DNA from: Glycine soja
Taxonomy: Eukaryota; Streptophyta; Magnoliopsida; Fabales; Fabaceae
NCBI RefSeq assembly: GCF_004193775.1
Contig: NC_041019.1
Span: 11,270,204 to 11,334,203 of the forward strand
DNA length: 64,000 nt
Reading direction: 5' to 3'
How positions within the stretch are numbered: position 1 is the first letter of the stretch; each line of letters opens with the position of its first letter. Below, in pieces: positions 48,496 to 60,289 of this stretch. A program made the position numbers and the translations under genes. A model generated the notes under the pieces. It did not search any database and had not been told where the DNA came from. It was given only the letters and a program-made list of their open reading frames with translations.

Positions 48496-51400
48496 CTAAA
48501 CTAAGGTATTGTTAGGAACTACACTCATACGAGTAGTGTGCTCATGAAAAACTCTAGGTACCAAACCTTTAGTAAGTGGGTCAGCTAGTATGGAATTATT
48601 CCTTATATGTTCTATGGAAATCTGCCTATTCTGAACTCTTTCCTTCACAACCAGAAACTTGATGTCAATGAATTTTGACTTGGTTGTACTTCTATTGTTG
48701 TTGGAGTAAAGAATTGCAGAGTTATTGTCACAATAAATTTTCAATGGTCTTTCAATGCCATCGACCACACACAAACTAGTGACAAAGTTTCGCAGCTATA
48801 TCCCATGATTAGGTGCCTTAAAACAAGAAATGAACTCCACGACCATGGTTGAAGAAGCTATAAGAGTTTGTTTAGTAGACTTCCAAGAGATAGCTCCTCC
48901 AACTAACATATATATGTATCCAGAAGTGGAGTGTTTGTTGTCTTGACATCTAGCAAAGTTAGAGTTTGAGTACCTGATGATCTCCAAATTGTTAGACTTC
49001 TTATAAGTGAGCATGTAGTCTTTTGTTCTCTTCAAGTAACGCATTATGCATTTCACTGCTTTCCAATGCTGCAATCCAAGATTACTCAAGTATTTGCCTA
49101 GAACTCCTATGACAAATGCTATGTCAGGACGAGTACAAACTTGAGCATACATCAGACTTCCTACTGTTGATGCATAAGGAATCTTCTGCATCTCAGTTCT
49201 TTCAAGGTCATTATTGAGACATTGTTTGAGACTGAATTTGTCTCCTTTAGCTATTGGGATATCTCCTGGTTTACTATCTTTCATGCTGAATCTATCAAGT
49301 ACTTTATCGATATAGCTCTCTTGTGACAACCTTAGGATACCTTGAGAGCGATCTCGTAGTATCTTAATACCTAACACAAAAGAAGTTTCCCCAAGATCTT
49401 TCATTTCAAAATTTTGTTAGAAATCTCTTGGTCTTCTGTAAGAAGCCTATATCTCTGCTAGCAAGCAATATATCATCGACATATAATACTAAGAATATGT
49501 ATTTACTCCCATTGAACTTATGATATACACAATCATCAACTACATTTGCCTCGAAACCATATGAGGTAATGACTTGATGGAACTTGTAATACCATTGACG
49601 GGAAGCCTATTTGAGACCATAGATGGATTTCTTTAGTTTGCATACCATGGACTTTAAGTCACCTAACACAAAGTTTTCTGGTATCACCATATAAATCGTT
49701 TCTTCAATGTCATCATTTAGAAACACAGTCTTGACATCCATCTAATGTAGCTTTAAGTCAAAATGAGCTACCAATGCCATTATAGTTCTAAAAGAATCAT
49801 TTGAAGATAATAGAGAAAAGGTTTATTTATAGTCAATGCCTTCCTTTTGAGTAAAGCCTTTAGCAACTAGACGAGCCTTATATCTCTCGATATTACCCTT
49901 TGAATCCTTCTTGGTTTTAAATATCTATTTACAACCAATAGGTTTCACACTTTCAAGCAATTCGACTAGATCCCAAACTTCATTGTCTTTCATAGACTTC
50001 ATCTCATCCTTCATGGTGTCAATCCATATTTGAGAGTTAGAATTGCGCATAGGTTGACAGAAGTTAATTGGATCATCCTCTGTTAAACCAACACCATCCT
50101 CATGTTCTTGGAGAAATATAATATAATCATTTGAGAATGCACTTCTTCTCTCTCTAATGGATCTCCTTAATGGCACTTCTTGAGGTTGTTGAGGTTGCTC
50201 TAAAGGTATTTGAGGGAGAACCTCATTGTTGTCTTGTTCTGGAATAATGTCAATAGTTTGAACATTGTCTTCTATTACTGGAGTTGTGTCTTGAACAGTA
50301 ATAGGTATGAGGACTTGATCACTCTAAATAACAGGTTCTTCCTCAAAGACAACATTCCTAATGTTCTCTTCCTTCCCAAACTCAACTTCCTCAAGAAATC
50401 TTGCATTTTCCTCTCAAAAAAGGATCTTAAGGTGGGAATGTAAAATTTATAGCCCCGAGAGCGTTTAGCATAGCCAACAAAATAACAACTAATTATTCTT
50501 GAGTCCAGCTTTCTTTCATGAGGCCTATAAGGTCGTGCCTCAGCCGGACAACCCCAAATATGCAAATGTTTAATGCTTGGCCTTTTACCAGTCCAAAGTT
50601 CATAAGGGGTTTTGTTAACTACTTTACTTGGCACCCTATTAAGTCCAGCTTTCTTTCATGTGGCCTATAAGGCCGTGCCTCAGTCGGACAACCCCAAATG
50701 TGCAAATGTTTAATGTTTGGCCTTTTACCAGTCCAAAGTTCATAAGGGGTTTTGTTAACTACTTTACTTGGCACCCTATTAAGGATGTAAGCTGCGGCCT
50801 TTAAGGCTTCTCCCCAAAGTGACTCTGGCAAAGAAGAATGACTAATCATACTTCTGACCATATCCTTAAGAGTTTAGTTTCTTTGTTTTGCTACACCATT
50901 CATGCTAGGTTTGCCCAACATAGTGTATTACGGAACAATTTCACACTCTTTGAAGAAAAGCGCAAAAGGTCATGGATGTTGTTCTCCTAATCCATCATAT
51001 CTGCCATAGTACTCACCATCATGGTCAGATTTGACAACCTTAATTTTCTTTCCAAGTTGAAGTTCAACCTCAGCCTTGAAAGTCTTAAAAACATCTAGGG
51101 ATTGGGACTTCTCACGTATCAAATATAGGTAACCATATCTAGAGTAGTCATCTATGAACGTAATGAAATATTGTTGTCCATTCCAAGAAGTTGTAAGAAA
51201 AGGTTCACAAATGTCTGTATGCACTAGTTCTAAGACGTCTTTTGCTCTTTCGGCACCTAATTTCCTTATGTTTGTTCGTTTTTCCTTTATGCATTCAACA
51301 CAGACCTCAAAGTCTAATAAATCCAAAGGGTCAAGAATTTCATCCAACATAAGTCTCTGAATTCTCTGTTTAGAGATATGGCCTAAACGCTTATGTCATA

Positions 51401-51725
51401 AGGTGGTTGAATTCTCATTCAACTTTCGTTTTGTACCATGTGAACTTATTTGCAGTATTTCATTATAGGAACTAACAACATCAAGCATGTAAAGATTATC
51501 AATTAAAGAACCAGAACCAACCATATTTGAATTTTGGTAGAGACTAACTTTATTATTTCCAAATGAACAAGAAAATCCAAATTTGTCCAAATTAGAAATA
51601 GAAATCAAATTCCGTCTAAAAGACGGTACAACAAAAGTCTCAAATAAATCCAAATAAAATACAATTTTTAACTGTAATCTAAAAATTCCAATAGCTTCCA
51701 CTGCAACCTTCTTGTCATCACCCAC
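48496..51725 (-). pseudogene. Element B pol: pre-integrase, integrase, RT, RNase H, heavily mutated
   Basis: In coding order: pre-integrase (51725-51396, SCSFGNNKVSLYQNSN), integrase (51350-50640, [36 protein letters not shown]), RT (50176-49404, [12 protein letters not shown] entry and YVDDILLAS near 49475), and RNase H (49404-48496, ASTVGSLMYAQVCTRPDIAF, YCDNNSAI, ADPLTKGL). The integrase Glu is lost (GVAKQRN where GVEERRN is expected, compare element A). Two RNase H acidic residues read Asn (YSNSNF where YSDSDF is usual). A 140-bp tandem duplication shifts the integrase frame, and many TAG and TGA codons are present. Clearly dead. Confidence 0.88.
50502..50781 (-). repeat. 140-bp tandem duplication inside element B integrase region
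   Basis: 50502-50641 and 50642-50781 are near-identical, from AGTCCAGCTTTCTTTCATG to GCACCCTATTA. Element A has this segment once, so the duplication arose in B. 140 is not a multiple of three. Confidence 0.92.
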
Positions 51726-51786
51726 AAAGATGAACCTTTCATCATCACTTGGCAGTTGGCTCCAAAGGCAACCCTTTCATCACACG

Positions 51787-52560
51787 TTATGCGGCATACT
51801 CGGGACACTCTTTCTTCATGTGTCCCGACTTCTTGTAGAAGTAACATGTAAATTCCTCATCCTTCTTTTGTTTCTTTTGCTGAGAAGTCCCTTTCGCAGC
51901 ACCCTTAGTCTTCTTCCTTTTCTTATTCTGAGAGGTCAAAGTCAAGTGAGCACTTTCAGTCCTATCTCTATGCAGCCTCTCCTCCTCTTGCACACAGTAA
52001 GATATAAGCCCATTGAGGGACCATTTGTCCTTCTGATTGTTATAGCTCACTTTGAATTGTCCAAAGTGTGCAGGAAGCGAGATCAAAACCAAATGCACAA
52101 GCAGGTCTTCACCAAGCTCTAACTTAAGTGACTTGAGTTTCAATGCGAGATTGGACATCTCCATAATGTACTCCCTTATGTTCCCTTTGCCTTTATACTT
52201 CATGGAGATGAGTTTAGCCAAAAGATTACTCGTCTCCATTTTTTCATTTTTGGCAAAGTATTGCTCAATTTTCTCAAGGAATTTCTTTGCACTTTGACCC
52301 TAAAAAATAGAGTCCTGAAACGCCTCTGGAATAAAGCACTTCATGATCATAAGGCACATTTGGTTGGACCGATCCCACTTCTCAATTTTTACCTCATTAG
52401 AGGTTTCCGGAGTAGAAATTGGTTGTTTTATCCTTAGTGCTAAGTCCAAATCCATACATCCAAGAACAATTTCTATGGCTTCCTTCTAGACCTTAAAATT
52501 TGTCCCATTTAGCATTGGGATAGAATTCACTTGGACAGTAACATTTGCAGCACTGGTAAT
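51787..52560 (-). pseudogene. Element B gag (UBN2-type) with stops
   Basis: The upstream half encodes IPMLNGTNFKV then KEAIEIVLGCMDLDLAL, with a TAG where Trp is expected. A further stop follows QDSIF. The downstream half (52239-51787) is open: METSNLLAKLISMKYKGKG, ISLPAHFGQFKVSYNNQKD, a basic KKRKKTKGAAKG stretch and a knuckle CYFYKKSGHMKKEC in which the second Cys is Tyr. RNA-binding capsid protein of copia elements. Confidence 0.82.
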
Positions 52561-53140
52561 ATTAACTAGAGAGAGAACAAAAAACTAATAACATGTTCAC
52601 AAATAATCAACCAAGTCATATAAAGTATATATAACAAGACATGCAAATATTTCCCATAACAGATCCATCACAAGATACCCAGCACAACATATTATCTAGT
52701 CTTTGGATAGATAAATTAATTTGTAATTGGTAATCTCAACGCAATGATCAAATATTAACAATTAGTTTCGTCAAATAATAGCCTTTTTTGGGAGTGACTA
52801 TTATTCACATAAAAAAAACTTTATAATTGTCACATATTTATCATCGTAGGTATGTTATTATTTGGCCAAATTATGTCTTCCTTTGGGCCGAGCACAATTC
52901 GCATAAATAATTTCATACTAACATCCATGCAATTTAATTAAATCAATTTACACAATAGAGGTTACTTTTTCAACATAATGGTTCAATCAATTTAATTAAA
53001 ATTACCGGACACGCAAATAAATGGAAAGGATCCGCAATGGTTAAATTTGCACCCAATTATGATAGGAGTAAATATTTGAAAACAACATCATGGTAAACTA
53101 ATTACGCATCCAAAACGAACATACCATGGTACTATCACAA
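52561..53140 (-). other. 5' leader of element B, distal part
   Basis: Non-coding element sequence between gag and the solo LTR F insertion. It matches the displaced block of element A at 12955-13480. Confidence 0.65.
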
Positions 53141-53469
53141 ATTTATGTTGGATCAAGTGGCCTCGGAATAATTAAAAAGGGGGGGTTGAATGAATTATTA
53201 ATGTGCCTTGACTAATTAAAAATTTATCCTTCTTAATGTTACTAGATTTAATTAGGCTTTTACTACAAAGTTAAGAAAAGAAAAAGAAACTTAACCAAAA
53301 GTAAAAGCGATAATTAAAGTGCACAATGGAAATTAAAGAGTGTAGGGAAGAAGAAGACAAACACAAGAGTGTTATACTAGTTCGGCAACAACCTGTGTCT
53401 ACATCCAGTCCCCAAGCGACCTGCGGTCCTTGAGATTTCTTTTCAACCTTGTAAAAGCCTTTACAAGCA

Positions 53470-53640
53470 AAGATCCACAAGGGATGTACCCTCCCTTATT
53501 CTCTTTGAACAACCAAGTGGATGTACCCTCCACTTGAACTGATCCACAAGAGATGTACCCTCTCTTGTTCTCAATTACAACAACCCAAGTAGATGTACCC
53601 TCTACTTGTACCACAAAGGATGTACCCTCCAATGTGTTAA
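53470..53640. repeat. Minisatellite with GATGTACCCTC core
   Basis: Five copies of GATGTACCCTCC-like units with variable AAGTGG/AAGAG/AAGTAG flanks, inside solo LTR F. Confidence 0.85.
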
Positions 53641-54035
53641 GACAAAGTTCTTAGGCGGTTTGTCCTTTGAAACTTTGTGAAGGGGAAACAAAAGATATCT
53701 CAGGCGGTTAGTCCTTTGATATCTTTTATTTAAGGGAAAGGGAAGAATCAAAAGAATTCTCAGACTGTGTCGTTTTGAATTCTTTGAAAAGGGAGAAGGG
53801 AGACACAAAAGAATTCAGGCGGTTACTCCTTCGTTCTTTTGGAAAAGGGAGAAGAGAGACACAAAAAGAATTCAGGCGGTTAGTCCTTAGTGAATTCTTT
53901 TTGGCAAAGGGAGAAGAGAGACACAAAAGAATTCAGGCGATTAGTCCTTTGTTCTTTTGGAAAAGGAAGAAGAGAGACACAAAAGAATTCAGGCGGTTAG
54001 TCCTTGTCGAATTCTTTTTGGCAAAGGGAGAAGAG
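53640..54035. repeat. Minisatellite, about 55-60-bp unit, GAATTCAGGCGGTTAGTCC core
   Basis: Seven degenerate units built on AGGCGGTTAGTCCTTTG and AAAGGGAGAAGAGAGACAC. The open frames across them are repeats, not genes. Confidence 0.88.
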
Positions 54036-54864
54036 AATGAAAAGATATAGCACACTTTTGTTTTCTATGAAAGAACAAGGTTTGGAAACCAGAAAACTTA
54101 GAAAGCTTTTGGCAAAGGAAGAAGAAGAAGAAGAAGTTCAAAGAGATGTTGAAAAGTTATGAAAAAGTTTTATCAAGTACTTAAAATGCAAGTCAAGGTC
54201 TTGCTTTTATAAACTCTTCATGTCTGGTCAAGAAAACCATTGGAAGAGTTATAACCTTGAGAAAAACCTGAAAAACCATTGGAAGAGTTACATCTCTTGA
54301 TTTTTATTCAAAACTTGTCACTGGTAATCGATTACACAAAGCATTTTATGAAAAGATGTGACTCTTCACAATTGAATTTGAATTTCAATGTTCAGATACA
54401 CTAGTAATCGATTACACCATTTAAAAAACAATTGGAACGTTGCAAATTCAGTTAAAAGCTTTTAAAATCAAATTTTGCCACTGTTAATCGATTACAAGAA
54501 ACTGGTAATCGATTACCAGAGAGTAAAAACTCTAGTAACTTAGAAAATTTTGAGAAAAACTCTTTTGAAACAAAACTGTGCTATGTTTGTTTTTTGAAAA
54601 ATCTTTTCAATACTTCCCTTGTGAAGTCTTCTTGATTTCTTCTCTTGAATCTTGAATTAATCTTCTTTTGAATCTTGAAATCAAACTTCTCTTGATTCTT
54701 GAATCTTCTTGATTTCCTCTCATGAAACTTGAAATTTATCTTGATCTTGAACTTGTTGACTGAATCTTGAAATCATTCTTTGGGCTTTTGTCATCATCTT
54801 TGTCATCATCAAAACTACTTGAATCAACTTGATTCATCATCATGAAGCTTGCTTCTACAATTTA

Positions 54865-55423
54865 TACTAACCACAAGAATATCATAAACTATCAGCCTAT
54901 CACTGATTCATGAAGGAAAAACAGTTGGCAAGAAAAAATAATGAATTATTCATATAAGACAAAAAATCATCATGATAATGGCATACATATAGATTCACAA
55001 ATCGCACACAATGACCTTATATAAAAAAATATAAGTCTCTGTGGCTTTGTATTCGACGTAAAGAGTTTTCGTAAACCTTACATGTATAAAACAAAAAAAA
55101 AACTCTCTTGCTCACGAAATATATATTTTTCAAGAAAACCAATGTCGAATACGTAAAACCTTTATCCCAAATAGAATAATATGTAAGCACACACGACACA
55201 AACAAAAAATTACGTACAAACCCATAAATCAAATGCAGAGGCCTTTTATTCATTTGAAAAATAAAAAAACTTTACGACCATAACACATAAATTTAAGGGT
55301 TTTACAATTTTATTGATCGAAATAGTTTCTCCCCAAAAAAAATTAGGGTTCATATAACTAAAACAATCCAAATATAATACATATCAAACAACTTTAAATC
55401 CCAATAATCTAACAATAATGGTG
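54865..55423 (-). other. 5' leader of element B, proximal part
   Basis: Non-coding sequence between the primer site and the solo LTR F insertion. No gene seen. Confidence 0.6.
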
Positions 55424-55435
55424 GCTCTTATACCA
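55424..55435 (-). other. Primer binding site of element B
   Basis: Minus strand TGGTATAAGAGC, one base different from the iMet complement, two bases from the LTR. Confidence 0.85.
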
Positions 55436-55437
55436 CT

Positions 55438-55914
55438 TGTTGGAATTTTAATAAACCTTATGAAATACCAAATGAGCATCAAATCACATTACGTCAGATT
55501 ATCAAGAGGTTTTAAGGAATACCTTGATCCATAGAGCTTGATCAACACGCAGCAAAATCTTACAGCAGTCACTGACGATTGGTTTAATGACCTTCCTCAA
55601 CCAAATCACATTCTTCCTTATGAGACCTTCATTTCCTCTTTAGATCGGGAGATGAGAAATTGTTTCTTGATTTGGTGTATCGGGGACCATAACCATACCT
55701 TAGGTTTTAACCTATTAGGTTTTCCATTATCCCCTAATGGGCCAAACTAGTTTCCGCTCATTAAGCTCATATCAATTTTTTGTTGGCAGTCTAATGGACT
55801 CATTGAATTAGATCACTTTATATTGAACTTATTTAAATGTAAATAACTAATATAAATGCTATAATATAATATGTAGTTCATATTAATTAATTGGGAAATA
55901 TAAAATTCCTAACA
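55438..55914 (-). repeat. 5' LTR of element B
   Basis: TGTTGGAATTTT to ATTCCTAACA, collinear with 47587-48062 and with the LTR of element A. Confidence 0.9.
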
Positions 55915-55919
55915 GACAA

Positions 55920-57124
55920 CACCACTTTGTAGAAGAGTTGCTTCATTAGTAACATAACATTAGAGAATTAGGGTAACGTCGTTCCCTTTCATCAAACTTA
56001 GAAAAAGCTAATGTGCCACCTTTTAATTGGTGGGACAAGGTTGGTGACAGAGAACTTGGGACAGAGGATTTTCATTCCTTACCTTGAATTCGATTTTTAT
56101 GAATAAAAAAATATTAATTTATAATTTATTTAATTAACTTAAAAGTTTATTAGACTAAAATAAAATTGTTTTGTAAAGTAATTTATTTCACAAGCATGTA
56201 ACATTTGTATTAGAGCTTAAGTATAAAGGTAAAGTTTCACATTGAGTAGAACTGAACAAGTTGAGACACATATAAATGAGGAAGATCCACAAACTTGATA
56301 CCTTAAGATTTTAGGTTAAAGATATGGTCTCAAGTTCAATTGTGATGTGCTCATGGTCCATTTAAGTTGTGAAGATCTCTATGGTGTTCTACCCCTTGGA
56401 TTCTTATAATTTGTATCAGTAATTTTTTATAATATTTTGAATTTTTAATATATTATTTATCATTTAATTTAAATTTTAATAAATGTATATTAGAAGATAT
56501 GTGAATAAAAAAATTTATATACATGCATGCTCCAAAAATTTATTATTATTGGAGTTTTGTCCTAACCTCCTTTTCTTTCTTTCAAAATGTACATCACATG
56601 TAACTTTTAAACACATTTCTAATTTTGTTAGTTTTTTTTTCTTTTTTCTATTTAATTTTTCTTTAATCAGATTGATATTTTTAATTACTACAAAATTTTC
56701 AAATTAGTTTTTAAAACTATTATACTTGTTTCAGTTCACATATTTTCTTGTGTACTTTTAATTTAATTTATTTTCCATTTTAGAACAAATATTTTTTTTT
56801 GCACGCTAAACAATTATTGTGCAAACTTAACTTTCATGGCAAAGCTCCCTTTTAAACATCTTGCTTCATCTTAATAATTGCAAATGTAAAAATTAGAAAA
56901 TAATATCAACATTCAAACTTAAAATTTTATATATTTAATTAGAAAAAAAGATATTGCAAAAGTAAGTTAGTAAAAAAGTACTAGAAGCTTACTTTACAAA
57001 AATAATTAATATTGATATGTCAAAATAATTACCATGTTTGTCAAGACATATACTTTTTTTTATTAGAAACATACCAAATGATATGATTAATTAGAAAAGT
57101 GAAAAGATATCATAAATAATTCAA
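55920..57124. other. Unannotated intergenic DNA
   Basis: No gene recognised. The sequence flanking B (55920-56095) continues from 47581 once the insertion is removed. Confidence 0.4.
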
Positions 57125-57165
57125 GTCCCACATCGGCTAAAAGTAATCACACATTAGAATATATA
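57125..57165 (+). promoter_or_regulatory. snRNA-type USE plus TATA pair in a dispersed repeat relic
   Basis: GTCCCACATCG (57125-57135) fits the plant snRNA upstream sequence element RTCCCACATCG. TATATA starts at 57160, 24 bp later, a spacing typical of Pol III-type plant snRNA promoters (Pol II types have about 10 bp more). The surrounding AGTCCCACATCGGCTAA and GTGAGGGACAATCCTCACC recall a widespread LTR/TRIM-like repeat. No U6 or U3 RNA follows. Confidence 0.55.
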
Positions 57166-57199
57166 AGTGAGGGACAATCCTCACCCCTTGAGCTAACTT

Positions 57200-58060
57200 T
57201 TGAGGTTGAACTAGACCTCTCACATTATACACTTTAAGATATACAAAATTCTCATCCACTCACATATATATACAATATATAAATATAAATATTATTTAAT
57301 AATATATATATTAAATATATATTTTTCAATCAATCAATTAATATATTTAATTACCTATCATATCAATTAATTTAAGATTTAATAGAATTATTAAGAGAAT
57401 GATAAATAATTTTTTTAATTATTAATTAATTTGAATCAATCAATTAATATATATATAATATCAATTAATTTAAAATTTAGTGGAATGACTAAATCAATTT
57501 AATAGAATAAATATAAAATCTATAATTAAATTATTTAGAGGAAATAAATATAAGATTATCACATGACATTATATATAATTACCGAATTTCTAGTTATGAT
57601 CAAAACATTATATTATATGTTAGTATTTATTTACACGAAATCAAAGAAGAAATGGCAATTATACACAAAGCCAGTATATTAAACATTTAATGGAAAACTG
57701 TATTTCTCTTAATATATTTTTCTAAAAAAACAAATGAAATAAACATTTAGAGTTTGTTTTTTCTTTGCAGATTAAAATAAATTTAGGTTATGAAAATCAT
57801 AAGGAACTATTTATCTTTTCTAAATGGATTATTATTATCTAGCATAAAATAATTGACAAGATGAGAACACTTAGATAATAGAATTCTTCTTGCATTAATT
57901 GGTCAGTCTACAATACAAAATCACCTATCAGAGCAGATGATGGTTTGCAATATAAAACCAACAAATTACAAAACTTAAGCCGCACACAAGTTTGCTACGC
58001 GCAATTTGACCAAGATATATACAATTTTATAGATTAGTCTAAAGTCTAAAGGGAGCCTTG
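57200..58060. other. AT-rich DNA upstream of the cystatin gene
   Basis: No gene seen. Around 57325-57480 a roughly 100-bp unit (TCAATCAATTAATATAT then ATCAATTAATTTAA) is repeated. Confidence 0.4.
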
Positions 58061-58070
58061 ATCTCTCTCT

Positions 58071-58083
58071 CTATATATATATT
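58071..58083 (+). promoter_or_regulatory. TATA box of the cystatin gene
   Basis: CTATATATATATT follows a CTCTCTCT pyrimidine run, about 62 bp before the start codon, allowing a 5' UTR of about 35 bases. Confidence 0.6.
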
Positions 58084-58144
58084 ACTAAAAACATCGATCA
58101 CTATCTCGTAACATATATTCAAGAAAGAGACTGAGAGGAAGAGA

Positions 58145-60122
58145 ATGGCAATGATAGGAGGCATTAGCCAAGTGGAGGGAAGCCAAGACAGTGCTACCAT
58201 CGATAGGCTCGCTCATTTTGCTGTTGATGAGCATAATAAGAAAGAGGTACACGTAGTAACGTAGATTTTCCTTTTTCCCTTTGCTAGCTTTGCATGTATA
58301 TATGCAGTTGTTAATTTGTTATATATGATTAAAAAATAGCCATAAGTGTTTTTAAGAAATTCCTAACGTGAACAAAATAGTTTTCCTTTGCTAGCTTTTG
58401 CCTTTTGGATCAATCATGTTTCTTTGAATTGAAAAAAATGACGTTATATTTTTATTTTGTTTTCTGTTTTAAGAAAAATGTATATATGAAAAATGATAAT
58501 AAATAGTTGTTTTATTAAAAAAAATTAAAACATGAAACAGAATGAAAGTAATTAAGGTAACATTTTTATAATTAAAATTAAAAAAAGTAAATATTTTATC
58601 AAATTAAACGATATATCAATGGTATATAAATTTTTCATCTAATATAGAATATTTACACTTCATTTTATAAAATTAATTTTAATGAAAAATAAATTCAAAA
58701 TAAATCGATTATTAGATAAGATTTTTGAGAAAAATTTCCTTAAACATGTTGTTGATTTGATATTTCTTTTCAAAAGTTAAAAATATAAATCTTTAAAAAT
58801 AAATACCTTTCTTTTTATTTGTTTCTTACTTTTAAATGTAGTTTTTATTATTATTTTCACCATTTTGTATATAATTTTTAAAAAATAATAAAATAAAAAG
58901 AACATAAGATTTTTAATTTAAAAATAAAAAACAAAAACATTTTTATCCAAATCAAACAGAATTTCGTTTAAATAGATACAATTCTTTTTCTCCTGGTCAT
59001 TTATTTGATTATTTATTTTTTCATAAAAAATGGTGTAGAATGCAGTTCTGGAATTTGTGAAGGTGGTAAATGTGAAACAGCAAGTGGTTTCTGGAATGCT
59101 GTACTATATCACTCTAGAGGCCAAGGATGGAGAGAAGAATAAAGTTTATGAGACCAAGGTTTGGGTGAAGCCATGGTTGGACTTCAAGGAGATACAGGAA
59201 TTCAAGCTCATCGGTGATGCCCCTTATGCTGCACCCTGTGAGTATGACTGCATCCTAACTCCTAAGGTGTTAGCATTATCAATGCACAAAATTAATTAGC
59301 CACGCAATTGCAAGCTAGCATAACCAAGTCTAAGATAATTTCTTTTTTTAACTGCTAGCTATCATTATGAATGCAAATATTGTTCTACTCTTTGATCGTA
59401 ATTAAGTCTTTCAATGAACAAAATTCTATACTTCAATCTTTAAATTTAATGCCAACATGATAAGAACTTTTTTAAAATGGTGTATTATTTGGAGATTTAA
59501 ATTTACCATAGTTACACCCAATAAATATAACTCGGTTAATAATGTGTACACCTTGACCGAGTTTGTAAGAAAAGATTCCTATTCGATTTTTGCAGAATAT
59601 ATCATTGGAAAAGGATGATAAACTCTAAGTGTTATTTAGTTCCGAATCGAAATTTAGTCCTATAACCATGGAAATACCTCAAGATTTTAGCGAAATGGCA
59701 AAAATTTTAATTATGCTGAATAAAAATAATTAGCGTATAATTACAGTCTTGTAGAGAAATGTAATCGATAGAACGTGTGTAGTTTTTTTTATCTCTATTT
59801 AATGGTTTAAATTCAGTCATGTCATGCCTAATATGTAATTGAGAATTTGGAATAGACATGACTCAATTTGAGCCGTAAGTCAACTAAAAGTTAGACTGTA
59901 CACAGATTCATTTTATTGCATTGTACCTTTACAACTGCATTGTTCTAATTAAATCATTATTTGGATAATTATTTTTTTATTTGTGAGAATCAAAAGATAG
60001 ATATAAAAATATTTATAATAATTTGTATTTTATTTAATCAACACGTACCCTAACCGCTGAATAATTATATATGTTGACAAATATGTTAATTTATGGTTTA
60101 CTTGTTCTTGTTCACAGGCTAA
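58145..60122 (+). CDS. Phytocystatin (cysteine proteinase inhibitor, family I25)
   Basis: Three exons: 58145-58246, 59039-59237 and 60118-60122, giving 101 residues. All introns are GT-AG (GAG/GTACAC, CCT/GTGAGTATG; acceptors GTGTAG and TTCACAG). Exon 1 has the N-terminal GG (residues 5-6) and the phytocystatin LARFA-type helix as [12 protein letters not shown]. Exon 2 has the QxVxG loop as QVVSG and the second loop KPWLDF. GG, QVVSG and PW form the wedge that blocks papain-like proteases, in plants endogenous enzymes in senescence and seeds or insect gut enzymes. No signal peptide is seen. The donor consensus at 59238 is strong, and exon 3 adds only GC-TAA to finish a Cys codon and stop. Retaining intron 2 would instead add 20 residues ending at 59299. 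It looks intact and functional. Confidence 0.9.
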
Positions 60123-60243
60123 CTACTAAAGACAACAGAGAAGCATATTTACCGGTGATCTTTTGATTCGTGTTGTAAAGGTGTATAATATCAGTTCGTG
60201 CTGAATGTTTGGGAAGATGTAATTCATGTGTAAAATGAAGCTC

Positions 60244-60249
60244 AATAAT
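60244..60249 (+). terminator. Possible polyadenylation signal of the cystatin gene
   Basis: AATAAT 122 bp after the stop codon, followed by T-rich sequence. Confidence 0.45.
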
Positions 60250-60289
60250 GCAGTCAATATTTGTCGTCATGTATATCAATTTTTTTCTT

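Larger units (their letters stand above)
53146..54859 (-). mobile_element. Solo LTR F (SIRE-like), 1.7 kb, inside element B
   Basis: Ends TGTTGGATCAAG and GCTTGCTTCTACA, flanked by exact ATTTA duplications (53141-53145 and 54860-54864). Read on the minus strand its end matches the LTR end of element C (AACCCCCC then GGCC then TGATCCAACA against TTGTCCAACA). It carries four TAATCGATTA palindromes (54322-54515). No internal region remains, so the two LTRs recombined. It interrupts the 5' leader of B and is therefore younger. Confidence 0.9.
47587..55914 (-). mobile_element. Element B: Ty1/copia (TNT1-94-like), complete with nested solo LTR
   Basis: Two LTRs (47587-48062 and 55438-55914) with exact GACAA duplications at 47582-47586 and 55915-55919. 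It has a primer site beside the 5' LTR, a polypurine region beside the 3' LTR, and gag and pol in copia order on the minus strand. LTRs differ at about 40 of 476 positions by eye (8%), so this is an old insertion. The 5' leader was later hit by solo LTR F. All coding parts are broken. Confidence 0.9.

Noticed and set aside
53775..54050. Open frame with repeated KRHKRIQAI-like units
   Set aside because: It is the translation of the minisatellite in solo LTR F, not a repeat protein gene.
57125..57165. Possible U6 snRNA gene
   Set aside because: The promoter motifs fit, but no U6 or U3 RNA sequence follows the TATA box.
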